A stretch of DNA of 64,000 nt from Scleromitrula shiraiana. Taxonomy: Eukaryota; Ascomycota; Leotiomycetes; Helotiales; Sclerotiniaceae. This document shows, piece after piece, positions 47,716 to 59,125 of this stretch (its first letter is position 1; each line of letters begins with the position of its first letter). The position numbers and the translations under genes were made by a program. The stretch lies in the NCBI GenBank assembly GCA_028455995.1, contig JABELC010000004.1, positions 3,408,501 to 3,472,500 of the forward strand. The letters are read 5' to 3'. The notes below the pieces were generated by a model. It made no database searches. It saw only the letters and a list, made by a program, of their open reading frames with translations, and was not told the DNA's origin.

Positions 47716-49571
47716 GGACTTCTAGTGGGGGCTACGTGAGTTTTAATGAGATCTTTACAAGAATTAAGAGGTTACAGTCAGTTAATCTTAGCAATCAGAA
47801 GACCTACACAACACCTCTTTCCTATCAGACATTGTCGACGCAACTTTTCACGCCACTATCATAACACCAATGACATCCTCATTTTCGTCCTCACTATCAC
47901 CATTTATCTCTCTTCGTCCTTAATCTTATTTTAGTCTTTTGTTATCAAGCACTTTTAGTATGGACATTCCTCATTCTAAACCCATTTAATTTCAATTGCA
48001 TATTCAATATTCATATCCATATCCCATCACACGCATATACAGAAACATACGCAATCCTACGAAGATTTCTGACACATCGACAGATATAACGAATTTCATT
48101 ATTCCACCACAACGTTCACTTCACATTTTATTCAAGTCCACATTTACATTACTTATCGAATTTTTAACTTTACTATTTCATTTTACATTTACAATACGCT
48201 TGCAAAGCCTAGAAAAGAGAACTAATCTTCATGTTTTTTCATCATACATCTCCATCCTTTATACGTTCGACAGTAGTTCATGAGATGAACGGATATTGAG
48301 AGGGAAATGTTGAGGGATTATTTAATGAGTTACCATGATCTTTTTTTGTTGTTGGTTATGAGGGCTAGGTACGATTGTGGGAGGATTTGGGTATTTGGCG
48401 GTTGTGGTGAGGGGTGGAAGGGCAGCGCTGGGAGCGAGATTTTCTTTATTGTTTTTGGAAAGGTGGAAAAGGGATATGGGTTGTGGGAGATTGAGTTGAG
48501 GAGAAAGTGGAAAGATTTAAGGGAGGCAAGCAGTTGGCCAGAAGCAAAACAAGAAGCAAAACGATGCATCATTCGCATTATTTTACTAGTAGTTGGCATA
48601 TCTCCATATCAATCAAGGAATCTATTAGTTAGTTATCATCAAAGATTTTTCGTCTGATGTGCAAAAGCCGAATAATGACAGCGAGAGCATTAATGACAAC
48701 GACTAATGGAGCAGATATCGATAATAATAACAAATCAGTTAGCGGATTCTTTGTAACTTGTATTATGAATATGGGCAACTTGCTTACTTGAATGCTTCCA
48801 TAAAACAAGGTATTGTATGCTCTGTACCACTAAGTGGTGCGCGCCATCAATCTAGCTGAAGATCAACAGACTATTGATATATATGCACATCCTGTCGATT
48901 CTAAATCTTCGTTATCAAGTGAATAGCATATCATATGAATGGAATACCCCTCAATCCACCCCTCAACCTAACCAAATATCCAACCTCCCTGCGGCTGTGG
49001 GTTGATATTCACCCTGCTGAACAAGTGGAACATTATATTGTTCAAACCAACATAGGACAATCAAGATATTTCATTATTCAATTTAGTATTAGATGATTAT
49101 AGTAGTTCTCGTAATTAGTGAAGAAGATCCGTACTTGTGTGAATTCCTGAATGGACTCAAATAAGAGGTGGACTGCACCTCACATGCAAACAGAACACTA
49201 GAATTCAAGTGCAAAAAAAATAAACATCTTGATATCCCTATTCTATCCTGTATAGCAAATCTCCCCAACTTCATGCAATCATCACCACATGACATCTAGA
49301 ATATACATCATGCTATGACGGTTCCCTACTACTTAGAGCTCAGCTATAGCTAGAACTACAACCATAACTATTAATATACATACTGCTCATTTTGGGAAAT
49401 GTAAATACGTAAGGTGAAGTGAAAGTAAAGTAAAGCAAGGTCAGCAGTATACACATTACATCCTAACCCGCATCAACGCCTATACCACCCAGTATCCATC
49501 CACATTGATCTCGCATCGATCTATCCATCCACCCACACCATCATACAACCTAACCCATAACTCACAACCCA
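47716..49571. other. Gene-free stretch between convergent genes
   Basis: About 1.85 kb between the 3' ends of the coiled-coil gene and smc3. A 116-codon frame at 48307-48657 has biased composition and no domain. Only AT-rich sequence is seen otherwise. Confidence 0.5.
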
Positions 49572-52500
49572 CTACTTAGAAACCTCCCCCTCCACAAACT
49601 TCAACGCCTCATCTTTCCCTACCACACCAATCCCACTCGTCTTATTATGAAACGTAACACCATAACATTTTTGCGCAACCAGTACCATCTCAGGTCTAAA
49701 AGTAGTACAGATAAACTGGCCACCCATAACTTTCTTACTATTGCCATTTTCATCTTCACCATCCTCCTCATCATCCCCATCTTCATTCTGAGATTGCGAG
49801 GATTGCTTAGCGGAGATTTCTTGCAACATTTGAGCAACCGCTGTACGATATTGTGCGTCTAGATTGGCGTCGATTTCATCGAAGAGGTAGAAAGGAGCGG
49901 GGTCGCATTGTTGGATTGCGAAGACGAGAGCTAAGGCGCACAGACCTAGATGGTTGGGTTAGTAGGTGATTGGTGAATCTGGGGCGGAATGAACATACTC
50001 TTCTGACCACCACTCAATTGCTGAATACGTTGTTGCTCGTCACTTTTACTATTGAAGCTGACTTTGATACTAACACCGACGTAATTTTCTACAATGCCTC
50101 TAGCTTCGTCCTCCGATTCATCATCTTCTCGTCTCTCATTCTTTCGTTGAATAATAAGACTGCCTTTACCGGCCGGGACCAGACGTTCAAATATAGATGA
50201 GAATTCTTTGGAGACTTGTTTGAAGGTTCTTTGGATGGCTTCATCCTTTCGTTGATCTAATACTTCGATCAGATCTTGAATAGAAGATTGCGAGTCGTCG
50301 AGTTCCTTTCTACGTTTCGTTAAGGTATCTCGTTGACTGGTGAAGGAATTGTATTGCTCGAAGGCTTTCTTATTAACATGTTTGTATTGCTTGAGAGCAT
50401 CATTGACCTTCTTGAGGCGGTTTTGTATCTAGATATGTTAGCATAGAATATGCATGTGGAGAAATTGAGCTTACAATCTTGGAATCAGTATCTTTGTATT
50501 TCTCAAATGCTTCATCTGGAAGTACACCCAAATCACGAATGTTCTTGGCACAATCTGCAGCACTAGAAGTCAAAATGGCTTTTCGAGCAATACTCTTTTC
50601 CATCCTCTTTTGGTGCTTTTCGATCAATGCAGCGATTTGTTGTTGTTCCTCTTCTTTTTCACTCTTCTCTCTTTCTAAGCCAGCTTTGTTCGCCTCGGCC
50701 TTTTCGATGTCTCTTTCATTATCTTGAAGCTTCGTAGCAATATCTTCAAAAATCTTGTTAATACGTTTGAGTTCTTTTTGAGATGCCTTCAAATTGCCAG
50801 AAGCGCCACCGCTGGTGAGTTCAACTTCTTGCCTATTCAATTGATTGAGCTTGAGATAAAGATTCTCACGCAAATCAACTTCGATTAGTTGTTTCCGGCT
50901 CTCCAGCTCTCTTCGGCTTCTTGTCAATTCATTCCATTCCGCCTTAAAATCTTTGACAGTAGCATTGAGTTTTTCCAATTGGCGTTCTTCATTAGAACTC
51001 AAAGCTTTCTTGAATTCTGAAGCCAACTCAGCCTCGAAATCAGCGATCTTCTCTCCATTGTCGTTCAACAACTTCACAACCGCATCCTGGTTTCGAATCA
51101 AAGTTTCAAGCTGAACCTTCTGCTTTTCAAGTTGCCGCCTCTTCGATTGAGATTCGTCATTCAAGGGATCATAACCATCGTCGTGATAGTGTAGTTTCTG
51201 AGTAAGCTTTTGTACATCAGTTAGGGCTGCTGTGATTTCTTGATCTTTCTCCTCCAATTCCTTTCTGAGCTCATCCTCACGTTTTCTTAATGCCTCATAT
51301 TCATCTCGACACTTGTTTAGCGTACGGACGGCAGTCAAACGTGATTTGGTTGGATCAATGTAACCACCGGTGAGAGCTCCCTTTTTAGTTGTGGTATCAC
51401 CGTCTGGGGTAATGGCATTGCATGAATGAGTTCGCGAATATTGACCGGCAATCGTAAGATCTGGACAGATAATTGTCTTACCAAACACTTGCTCGAACGC
51501 TCTCTGATACAACTTATCGAACTTGATCATATTCAACAAGGGTATAGCGTCTGATGCCTTTGGTAAGGTGGTATGCTTTACTCTAATCTGACTCAGAGGA
51601 ACAAAAGTGAGTCTTCCGCCTCTTTCTTTATTGAGAGCATCAATTAGGAAAGTTGCTGTTTCTTCGTTGTCGACAATGTAGTTGAAGAGGGCAGTTCCAG
51701 CAGTCTGCTCCACTGCTATACGATAGTTATCAGAAACTTCAAGAAGCTCAGCCAAAGTACCATATGCTCCCTCGATATTATGCTGTTGCTTGAGACGTCG
51801 AACTGTAGCGAGACCACGAGATGTAGCGCCATCCATGGTATGAGACAACTCTCGTTCGGCTTTGGATGTCTCGGTACGAGCATCCTCAATAAATGACCGA
51901 TTCCTCTCCTCTTCTCTACGTAAATGTTTTCTCTCATCCTGTAACTTCTCCAAAGCATCTTTAGCGGTAGAGACTTCATCAGCCAGTGCCTGCCTGTTTC
52001 CACCCCACCCTTCTAATCTCTGTTGAAGTCCAGAAATCTCTGTCTCTAAGGTTTTGATTTCGGATTGGACCAGTTTAACTTCCTCTCCACCATCAATACG
52101 ATTAGCCTTCTGAGATCCAAGCATCGTATTGAGTTCGTCAATCGACATCTGAAGATATTGATCACGCTCTGCTTTGGTCTTGAATTGCGAACTTCGAGCT
52201 TGTTTACTGTAAAGTCGAGATCTGCTAGCCTCCGCAGCATCAAGATTCGTCTTGACTTCTGCTTCTTTCGTTTTCCGATCGGTAAATTCAGGGAGCAATT
52301 CTTCGAGTTCAGCTTCCTTTTCGGCAATATCTTCCTTGACAGAACTTAGTTCCTGTTGATGTCTTGAACGAGATTGCTCCGTGGCTGATTGGTTGTCCGT
52401 CAATGTTTTGACTTCCAACTCAACATTGGCTCTAGTTTTTGCTATGTCACGTCTATCTTCCTCCAATTCACGTCTGTCGGCTTGGAGAGCATCTAAATCT

Positions 52501-53390
52501 CGATTTAGCTGTTTTATTTCATTCTCTAATTCCGTGATAGCTCGTTCCCCTTCCATGAAAGTTTCTCGGTTCTCATCTGTCCCCTCAATGCCATTTTGTC
52601 GCATTTCTTCGATGGAATCGAGTTTTTCTGTGATGGCGAGTTGTTCCTGATGAAAGAATGCATATTGAAGACATCGGCGATCCTTGTCTTTCTCCTGGTA
52701 TCCTCTCAATTCCTCTTTTTCTTGCTCCAATTCTCGAAGACGGTCCTTGATGTAATCCAATAACTCATCAATCTTTGCCCGTTGACTACTCGTATTTGTC
52801 ATGATTTTCAGAGATTCGGTACGGCGTTGTTCATAGACTTGAGTTCCAGCAACTTCCTTCAATAGGTTCAACCTCTCAGCGTCTTTCATATTCGTAAGAG
52901 CTGTGACACGTCCTTGGGGAACAATATAATATGGATTCGAACGAGAAAACCCAGCTGTTTCGAGAAGGTTGAGAACATCGGTCTTTGTAGCGTTCTTCTT
53001 GTCCAAAGAATATTCATCCTTCTTCAAACCAATTGTTCGGCGCAGGTAGAGTTCATTTCTTCCAGTAGGAAATCGACCATCGCTGTTGTCGAAAATGATC
53101 TCTACATATGCAGACATAACCGCAGATCCTGAACCTTCATGAAGTAGAGCCTGTCGTTCCTCACGACCCATTTGAGTGTAGGCATCGCTGAGAACAAATC
53201 GGATTGCCGCAAAAAAGTTACTCTTTCCAGAACCATTTCGTCCAACGATTACATTAGTTCCCGGGGAAAACTCTTCAATAACGGTCTGGTCCTTGTAACT
53301 ATAAGGCTGTTAGATCGTTCGCGATTTTACAAATCAGAAAGATATATACCTCTTAAAGCCTTGAATATTGATTTGTTTAATGAACACCAT
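49572..53390 (-). CDS. smc3: Cohesin subunit Smc3
   Basis: Four exons on the minus strand: 53390-53350, 53298-50475, 50428-49999 and 49945-49572 (introns of 51, 46 and 53 bp). The product is 1222 residues, the normal length for Smc3. Walker A GRNGSGKS is at 33-40. The conserved acetyl-acceptor lysine pair targeted by Eco1/ESCO lies at 106-107 (IGLKKDEY). A long coiled coil is broken by the hinge around residues 510-680 (AYGTLAELLEVSDNYRIAVE, GALTGGYIDPTKSRL). The ABC signature LSGGQKS is at 1093-1099 and Walker B FYLFDE ends at 1122. An acidic insertion (EDGDDEEDGEDENGN) sits just before the final GGQFICTTFRPE block. With Smc1 and a kleisin it forms the ring that holds sister chromatids; the Aspergillus orthologue is SudA. 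The first exon is only 41 nt. The gene is divergent from rio1. Confidence 0.97.
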
Positions 53391-53751
53391 TGCGATGGGT
53401 CGTTGCCAGCGGGGCAACCAGAAGTTCTTTCGTTCTTCAAGGATGCGCCGATTGTGGAGAAAGTATCAAAGATGTTGCAGTGACTTTCAAAACTTCTCAA
53501 TCCTTCAGATTCACATTCAATTAATCTGTAAGTCAAAACTTACTCGTCGCGTCTTCAAAATTGAAGTTTAACAAAACGCGACAAAGTTCGCGATTTTAGA
53601 ACTTCGCCCAATTAGTACCTAGCGTGTAAAAGTAACGACTCACCGCCCAGGCAAAATTTCGTCACTTTCTTCTTCATTGAATTATTTTTGGATAACCTCG
53701 AAAGTGGCAATCGAATTTGGTCCTTCACCAGCTTTCCGGAGATTCGAAACG
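53299..53751. promoter_or_regulatory. smc3/rio1 divergent promoter with CGCG motifs and inverted repeats
   Basis: The start codons of smc3 (53390) and rio1 (53752) are 361 bp apart. GTCGCGT at 53546-53552 and ACGCGAC at 53576-53582 are exact reverse complements around a 14-bp palindrome at 53553-53566 (CTTCAA, AA, TTGAAG). A 13-bp string GTTCGCGATTTTA occurs at 53586-53598 and again, identically, at 53317-53329 inside smc3 intron 1. The ACGCG cores resemble the MCB element bound by MBF in yeasts, which drives G1/S genes. That link is inferred from known biology. Confidence 0.5.
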
Positions 53752-55512
53752 ATGACAGAAAACACCGAAACTTCTTCAATTCCTGCGATAGCAGAAGGAC
53801 AAACTCCAACTCATACATACGTACCAAATCAAGGATATACTCACCCCACCACCTCAGATGCCCCGCCATTCACAAGTAACTCTGCCGAAAATACAGAATA
53901 TGCTGCCGACAACGAAGACGACGCATACGATGATTTATTCGACGAGGAAGAAGATGATGGATATGTCGATGATGTTGATTATGATCCATCCTCTGGAGAT
54001 CTCACGAAATCCTATAATCGTCAACGCAAACTTAACGATGCAAACGCCACTGCCCCTCGAATAAATCCTCAAAAGCCAATCGCAAATACCAAAACCAGTG
54101 TTGATGATCAGATTAGCAGTTTATCAAAACATGCTGCGAAGATTAGGTTGGATGGTGGATTTGGTGAAAATCATAAGACACATGGAAAAGATAAATCAGA
54201 TCGTGCTACGAGTGAACAGGTTCTTGATCCTCGTACTAGGATGATTTTACTTCAGATGATCAATAGAAGTATTGTTTCTGAAGTAAATGGTTGTCTTAGC
54301 ACTGGTAAAGAAGCCAATGTTTACGGAGCTATATCTATTCCTTCGGATGAAGATGCTGCGCCCATACATCGAGCCATCAAAGTCTACAAAACTAGTATTT
54401 TGGTTTTCAAAGATCGTGATCGTTACGTTACAGGTGAACACCGTTTCAGAACAGGATATAACAAGGGAAACAACAGAGCCATGGTTAAAGTTTGGGCCGA
54501 AAAGGAGTTTCGTAATTTGAAGCGTCTACATCTTGCTGGAATCCCCTGTCCCGAACCCGTTCATCTCCGTCTCCACGTTTTAGTTATGGGATTCTTGGGT
54601 GACAAGAAAGGATGGGCCGCCCCAAGATTACGAGATGCCGAACTTACAGGGGAAGATGTCGATGAGCAATGGCGATTACTCTATCTTCAATTAATCGGTC
54701 TCATGCGAAGAATGTACCAAACCTGCAAACTCGTACACGCAGATTTGAGTGAATATAACATACTATACCATCAACAAAAACTCTTCATAATCGACGTATC
54801 TCAAAGTGTGGAGCACGACCATCCTCGATCTTCAGAATTTCTCCGAATGGATATCAAGAACGTATCTGATTTCTTCAAACGCAAATCTGTCGATGTTTTA
54901 TCCGAACAAACAATCTACACATTCATCACCAACCACGAAGGACCACTACAAGAACCTGCACTCAGCGAATCCATCGAAAAACTACTCATCGAAAGACCAG
55001 CCGAAGAAGAAACCGAAGAAGCAGTTGCAGAAAAACAAGTCGAAAATGAAGTTTTCCGTCAACAATATATGCCACAAACTCTAGAACAAGTCTATGATTT
55101 CGAGAGAGATGCGGAGAAAGTTGGAAAGGGTCAGAGAGATGATCTTGTTTACAGGAATTTATTGGCTGATAAGATTCCTATGTCTTCGGGTAATGAGGCT
55201 GATGAGGAGGGTAGTACAAGTCAGGCTAGTGATGAGGAGGAGGAGGGTGGTGCGGATGTTGATGAGGATGAAGATGCGGATGATGAGAGGAGGTTTGAGA
55301 AGGGTACGCCTAGGGGGAAGAGGTTCGAGGATAAGGATGCTAAGAGGGTATGTTCATCTATTCTCATATTTGAATGACATTGATTGACTAATAAAAAATA
55401 GGAACATAAGAAAGCAGTTAAGGAAGAGAAGCGTGAGAAGAGGAAAGATAAGATTCCTAAACATCTTAAGAAAAAGCTGGTTAGTTCTACGGCTAGTAGA
55501 CATAAACATTGA
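53752..55512 (+). CDS. rio1: Atypical protein kinase/ATPase Rio1 (40S maturation)
   Basis: Two exons, 53752-55347 and 55402-55512; the 54-bp intron has a GTATGT donor and a CTAAT branch. The product is 568 residues from ATG 53752 (MTENTETS). The N-terminus is acidic (DDLFDEEEDD). The RIO kinase core has the nucleotide loop STGKEANVYGA (183-193), IKVYKTS with Lys210, YVTGEHRFRTGY typical of RIO1, catalytic HADLSEYN with Asp331 and Asn336, and the metal-binding IIDVSQSVEHDHP with Asp348. The C-terminus has long acidic runs and then a Lys-rich tail in exon 2 (KREKRKDKIPKHLKKK). Rio1 acts on late pre-40S particles, helping release of factors and 18S rRNA cleavage. Together with Dbp9 it adds a second ribosome-assembly gene to this window. 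Assignment is firm. Confidence 0.96.
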
Positions 55513-57508
55513 TGATATTATATCATATCATATCATGTCATATGTTAGTATCTAGCTGAATGAATAAATAAAGAAATCAACAAAAAAAAAACATCCCGAG
55601 CATCTCCTGCGCTTTCTGTGGTGAGGATGGAGATGTCAACGTTGATATTGCGTCTGACTTGGTTGAGTGGTTTCTTTCCAGCCACACCTTTCTAAGGTTT
55701 CCAACCAAGGTTTAGCTGTATGATATTCTTGAGTTCCGACTCTCAATACCGGCTAGTAGTCTAATTCCCCTTTCAATTTCATAGATCCTAATCCTCCTAT
55801 CAGCAGCGTTAAACCAGCTTAAGTGAGCTACTACAGTTCTTCCCCCTCATCTCCCATTCCCACCCCCCTAATCCATTCCCACCTCTCCCTTCCATCCGTT
55901 CCTTTCCTCTCAATACGTCAATCCCCCTTTACCAATACCTCGACGCCCTCCCCCCATATCCAAATCCAAAATCAAAACCCCAAAATCAAAATCCCCAAAA
56001 GCAAAAACCCACATGAAGAAATAATCCTCCCCTTCCCATCCCATCCCCAAACATCGAAGTGTTCCTCTCCGAGAAACCTCTTTGCAATGGATGTTGACGA
56101 AGGGCTGAACATACCACTTCCATCCAACCACCATCTACACCCTTCCTCTTCTTGAGTGGGGGGGGGGGGGGAGAATCGGGGAAGCCTGGAACGTGGTGTA
56201 TGTGTTGATAAAAGAGAGCTCTGATGGGTTTAGTTTTATGTTCTTTTGTTTTGATTTGATTTGTTTTGTTTTGGTTTGGTTTGGTTTGTTTAATGTGGTA
56301 TGGTGTGGTATGGTGTGTTGATTTCTACTCTCATACCAGATTCAGATATATAAGATCTTGGAATTTCTTTCTCTTCCCTTCCCTTTCTTTCCCATCCCCT
56401 TCCCTTAAACCAAACTATATAATCCCATCCCATCCATCTCATCTCATCTAACCCCATCCCATCTAACCCCATCCATCTACCCACCACCAACAAATATTCA
56501 CAACAACCATAACAACAACCACAATCATACCAAACAAACATCAAAACAACCAAATAATCAGCTCCACTCAGCTCCACTCAACTCAACTTACTATAAAAAA
56601 CTATCCATCCGCATAAAACCTATCATACCATAAACATCAACCTATCACATCCCAATGAATCAATAGGGATATTATCATGGTATTTTATTTAGTGGATCAT
56701 GATTGAAGGATAAAATAAAATAGAATAGGATAATATAATATAAAATAATAGAATATAAGATAGGATAAAATAAAATAGAATAAGATAAAATAAAATAGGA
56801 TAAGATAGAATATCCCCCATCCCATAGAGCAGCACATATATATGAGTAATCAACTCGATCGATCGTAGAGAGGATGAGTATGAGTATGAATGATAAATAG
56901 ATATATGATCCAAAAAAGGCAAGATAAGACAAGATAAGTTAAGTCAAGTGAATAAATACATGAAAGAGGAGGGTCTATATGATTTATTGATTTATTTATT
57001 GATTGATTGATTGATTGATTTATTGAATTCTTATTACAACTAAAACTTCAACAGCAAAAGCAAAAGAAAAAGAAAAAAGAAAAAGAAAAAGAAAAGCATA
57101 AAATAAGGAAATCGCTACCTAGTTATACTATTTAGTTACATGATACCACAATCCATACTATCTTGTGCTATCCTGTCCTGTCCTGTCCTGTCCTGTCCTG
57201 TCTTATCATATCATATCATATCATATCATATCATATCATATCATATCATATCATATCAAATCAAATCAAACCCTTCCTATCGTATACCATCAAGTTTTCT
57301 CTTCGTAACCTATCGTATCTCTATCATATCATATCGTCTTATCCGCCTACCGAAATATACCATCGATTCATCCCTCCATCCCTCCATCCATTCAGGCAGG
57401 AGGAAAAAAAAAGACAATTTATCCAATCCAGCTATCCGATCCCATCCCATCCCATCCAACCCCACAACCACCACCCACCCTCACCAATGACCCAACAACG
57501 CAACAAAC
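55513..57508. other. Gene-free, repeat-rich stretch
   Basis: About 2 kb between rio1 and the membrane-protein gene, which are convergent. It contains a C-rich region (55850-56150), a G14 run at 56158-56171, a degenerate ATAAAATAGG-type array (about 56697-56815) and a compound pentamer array at 57171-57270. The frame at 55823-56155 is a translation of C/A-rich low complexity and is not supported. Confidence 0.65.
57171..57270. repeat. Compound pentanucleotide array TCCTG/TCATA/TCAAA
   Basis: Pentamers starting with TC run for about 100 bp. The unit changes from TCCTG (57171-57202) to TCATA (57205-57257) to TCAAA (to about 57270) while the 5-bp period is kept. Confidence 0.92.
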
Positions 57509-59125
57509 CTACCCCTCCCTCCTATACCCCCCATTCCTCTTCCTCCGCCTATCATCCGTATAATCCGTCCCCCCGGCCTCACTACTCAGGCCCGGGATAA
57601 AGCACGGATAACTCTTCGTCCCCGTATCCCCACCAACCTCACTTGCGCCACCAGCCTCACTCCCCGTCAGCGCACTAACCTCGCTATCCTGGTACGCGCC
57701 CACCCCGACATTGCGCTTTTCCGGGCTGCGACTGGCCCTCCTCTCCGCCCTCCTCGCTCTTCTCTCTTCCCGTTCCCGGCGCTCCTGCTCCCGAAGAATC
57801 TTCGCATCCCGCGCGCTGATCAGCGACATCTCGCTTTCGTCCCGCGAACTGGCAACGCTGTAATCATCGCCAATCCTGAAGCTAAAATCTCTTCTCGCGC
57901 CATGACTCTGGCTTTGGCTTCGCAAGTGGTTCTGAGCGGAGTTGGAGGCTTGGGCTGAAGCTTGGGCGGCGCGTCCTTTGTCGGCGAGTTTCTTGGCTTC
58001 GGATTTTATTCTTTCCGTGTCGGATTCGTAGGATGGTGGTGCGGGGTTATTGTTTGTGTTGGGGTCGAGGTAGCCGTTCATGGGGTTTGAGGAAGTAGCG
58101 TTTCGTTCCGCGCGTCGAGTGGAGGATTTGTTCCAGAAACTAGATGTTGTAGTCGTGCTTGTCATTTCGGAGGGATTAACCGATGGTGGCTGGGAGTTCG
58201 ATGTATTAGGTACGTGAACCGTACCAACAACCTTCCTAATCTTATGGAGATCCTTCTTCTTCTTCTCTTCACCCTTCCTATCTCTCTCCCTCCTACTCTT
58301 CGTTTTCTCCGGACTAGTAGTAGGCGTCCTCTCTCGATTCCCCATCAAACCATCCTGATCCGAAACACCCGACACAACCGACTGATCAGGATTTGTCGAG
58401 CCCTCCCAAATAGACGAATCACTCTCCCTATTCATACCACCCACTCTCGCCGGTTTCTCATGTCGATAAGCGCGTAAATCAGCAATATCATCACCATATT
58501 CCGATTCGGGAATCTCTCCCAAATCTCCCCCTCTCAATTTACTCTTGCCGTTCCGAGCACCGCGTTGTTCCCTAGGGGCCTCACTCATCTCCGAGTACGT
58601 GCCCACAGAACTCTCCTCCTCATCAAAATCCTTATACCGATCCCTCTCCAACCCACTCCCTCCCTTCTTACTCTTCTTATTCTTGCGTCCCCACCTACTC
58701 CTACCACTCCCTTTCCCGAATTTCTGTCCATGAACTACACTTCCCCCTCCTAGATCCGTAATTTCACTAGCACCCGAGATAGTCGTTCCATTCGGTCCTT
58801 TGCGTCGCAATACCGTCGATTTATAATCATCCCAATCATTCTCATGGAAATAGAATCCTCCATTTTTGGCGATGAAGAAAAACCATATTCCAGTTATGAC
58901 GAATCCGGCGCCGATGAGTCCGATTAGGATGAAGACGAATTTGTTGGGAACATCATTGAAGGATGTTACGCCTGTAGAGGGGTCGATTGTGGGGGTGTCG
59001 CGGGGGAGGAGGAGGTGGTGGGTGGTGGGTGGGTTGGTGACAGTGGTGGATAGTGAATGGTCAATAGTATCGGTGTCGATGGAGCGGAGGAGGAGAGGAG
59101 ATCGGTAGGATGTTATTACTGGCAT
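57509..59125 (-). CDS. Single-pass membrane protein with disordered cytosolic tail
   Basis: A single exon of 538 residues from the ATG at 59125 (MPVITSYRSPLLLRS). The first ~60 residues are Thr/Ser-rich and lie before NDVPNKF. One strong membrane segment follows (about 63-86, FVFILIGLIGAGFVITGIWFFFIA). Directly after it comes a block that looks conserved, GGFYFHENDWDDYKSTVLRRKGPNG. The rest is disordered: basic patches (KNKKSKKGG, RRERDRKGEEKKKK), Ser-rich stretches, and an Arg/Glu-rich helix (REQERREREERRARRAERR). The C-terminus has YPCFIPGLSSEAGG. The Thr/Ser-rich N-terminus could be extracellular or lumenal and O-glycosylated, with the tail in the cytosol; topology is inferred from the basic residues after the membrane segment. 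The DDYKSTVLRRKGP block recurs in uncharacterised fungal proteins as far as I recall; the function is unknown. Third-position GC is clearly higher than in its neighbours. Confidence 0.78.
   Translation of the reverse strand: MPVITSYRSPLLLRSIDTDTIDHSLSTTVTNPPTTHHLLLPRDTPTIDPSTGVTSFNDVPNKFVFILIGLIGAGFVITGIWFFFIAKNGGFYFHENDWDDYKSTVLRRKGPNGTTISGASEITDLGGGSVVHGQKFGKGSGRSRWGRKNKKSKKGGSGLERDRYKDFDEEESSVGTYSEMSEAPREQRGARNGKSKLRGGDLGEIPESEYGDDIADLRAYRHEKPARVGGMNRESDSSIWEGSTNPDQSVVSGVSDQDGLMGNRERTPTTSPEKTKSRRERDRKGEEKKKKDLHKIRKVVGTVHVPNTSNSQPPSVNPSEMTSTTTTSSFWNKSSTRRAERNATSSNPMNGYLDPNTNNNPAPPSYESDTERIKSEAKKLADKGRAAQASAQASNSAQNHLRSQSQSHGARRDFSFRIGDDYSVASSRDESEMSLISARDAKILREQERREREERRARRAERRASRSPEKRNVGVGAYQDSEVSALTGSEAGGASEVGGDTGTKSYPCFIPGLSSEAGGTDYTDDRRRKRNGGYRREG

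Noticed and set aside
48307..48657. 116-codon plus-strand frame with ATG
   Set aside because: Composition is biased (Gly/Trp/Arg from G-rich DNA), no domain, and it lies in the spacer between convergent genes.
55823..56155. 110-codon Pro/Ser/His-rich frame
   Set aside because: A translation of C/A-rich low-complexity DNA ending at the G14 run.
57163..57600. 145-codon plus-strand frame
   Set aside because: It is the TCCTG/TCATA array and the antisense of the membrane-protein gene's 3' end.
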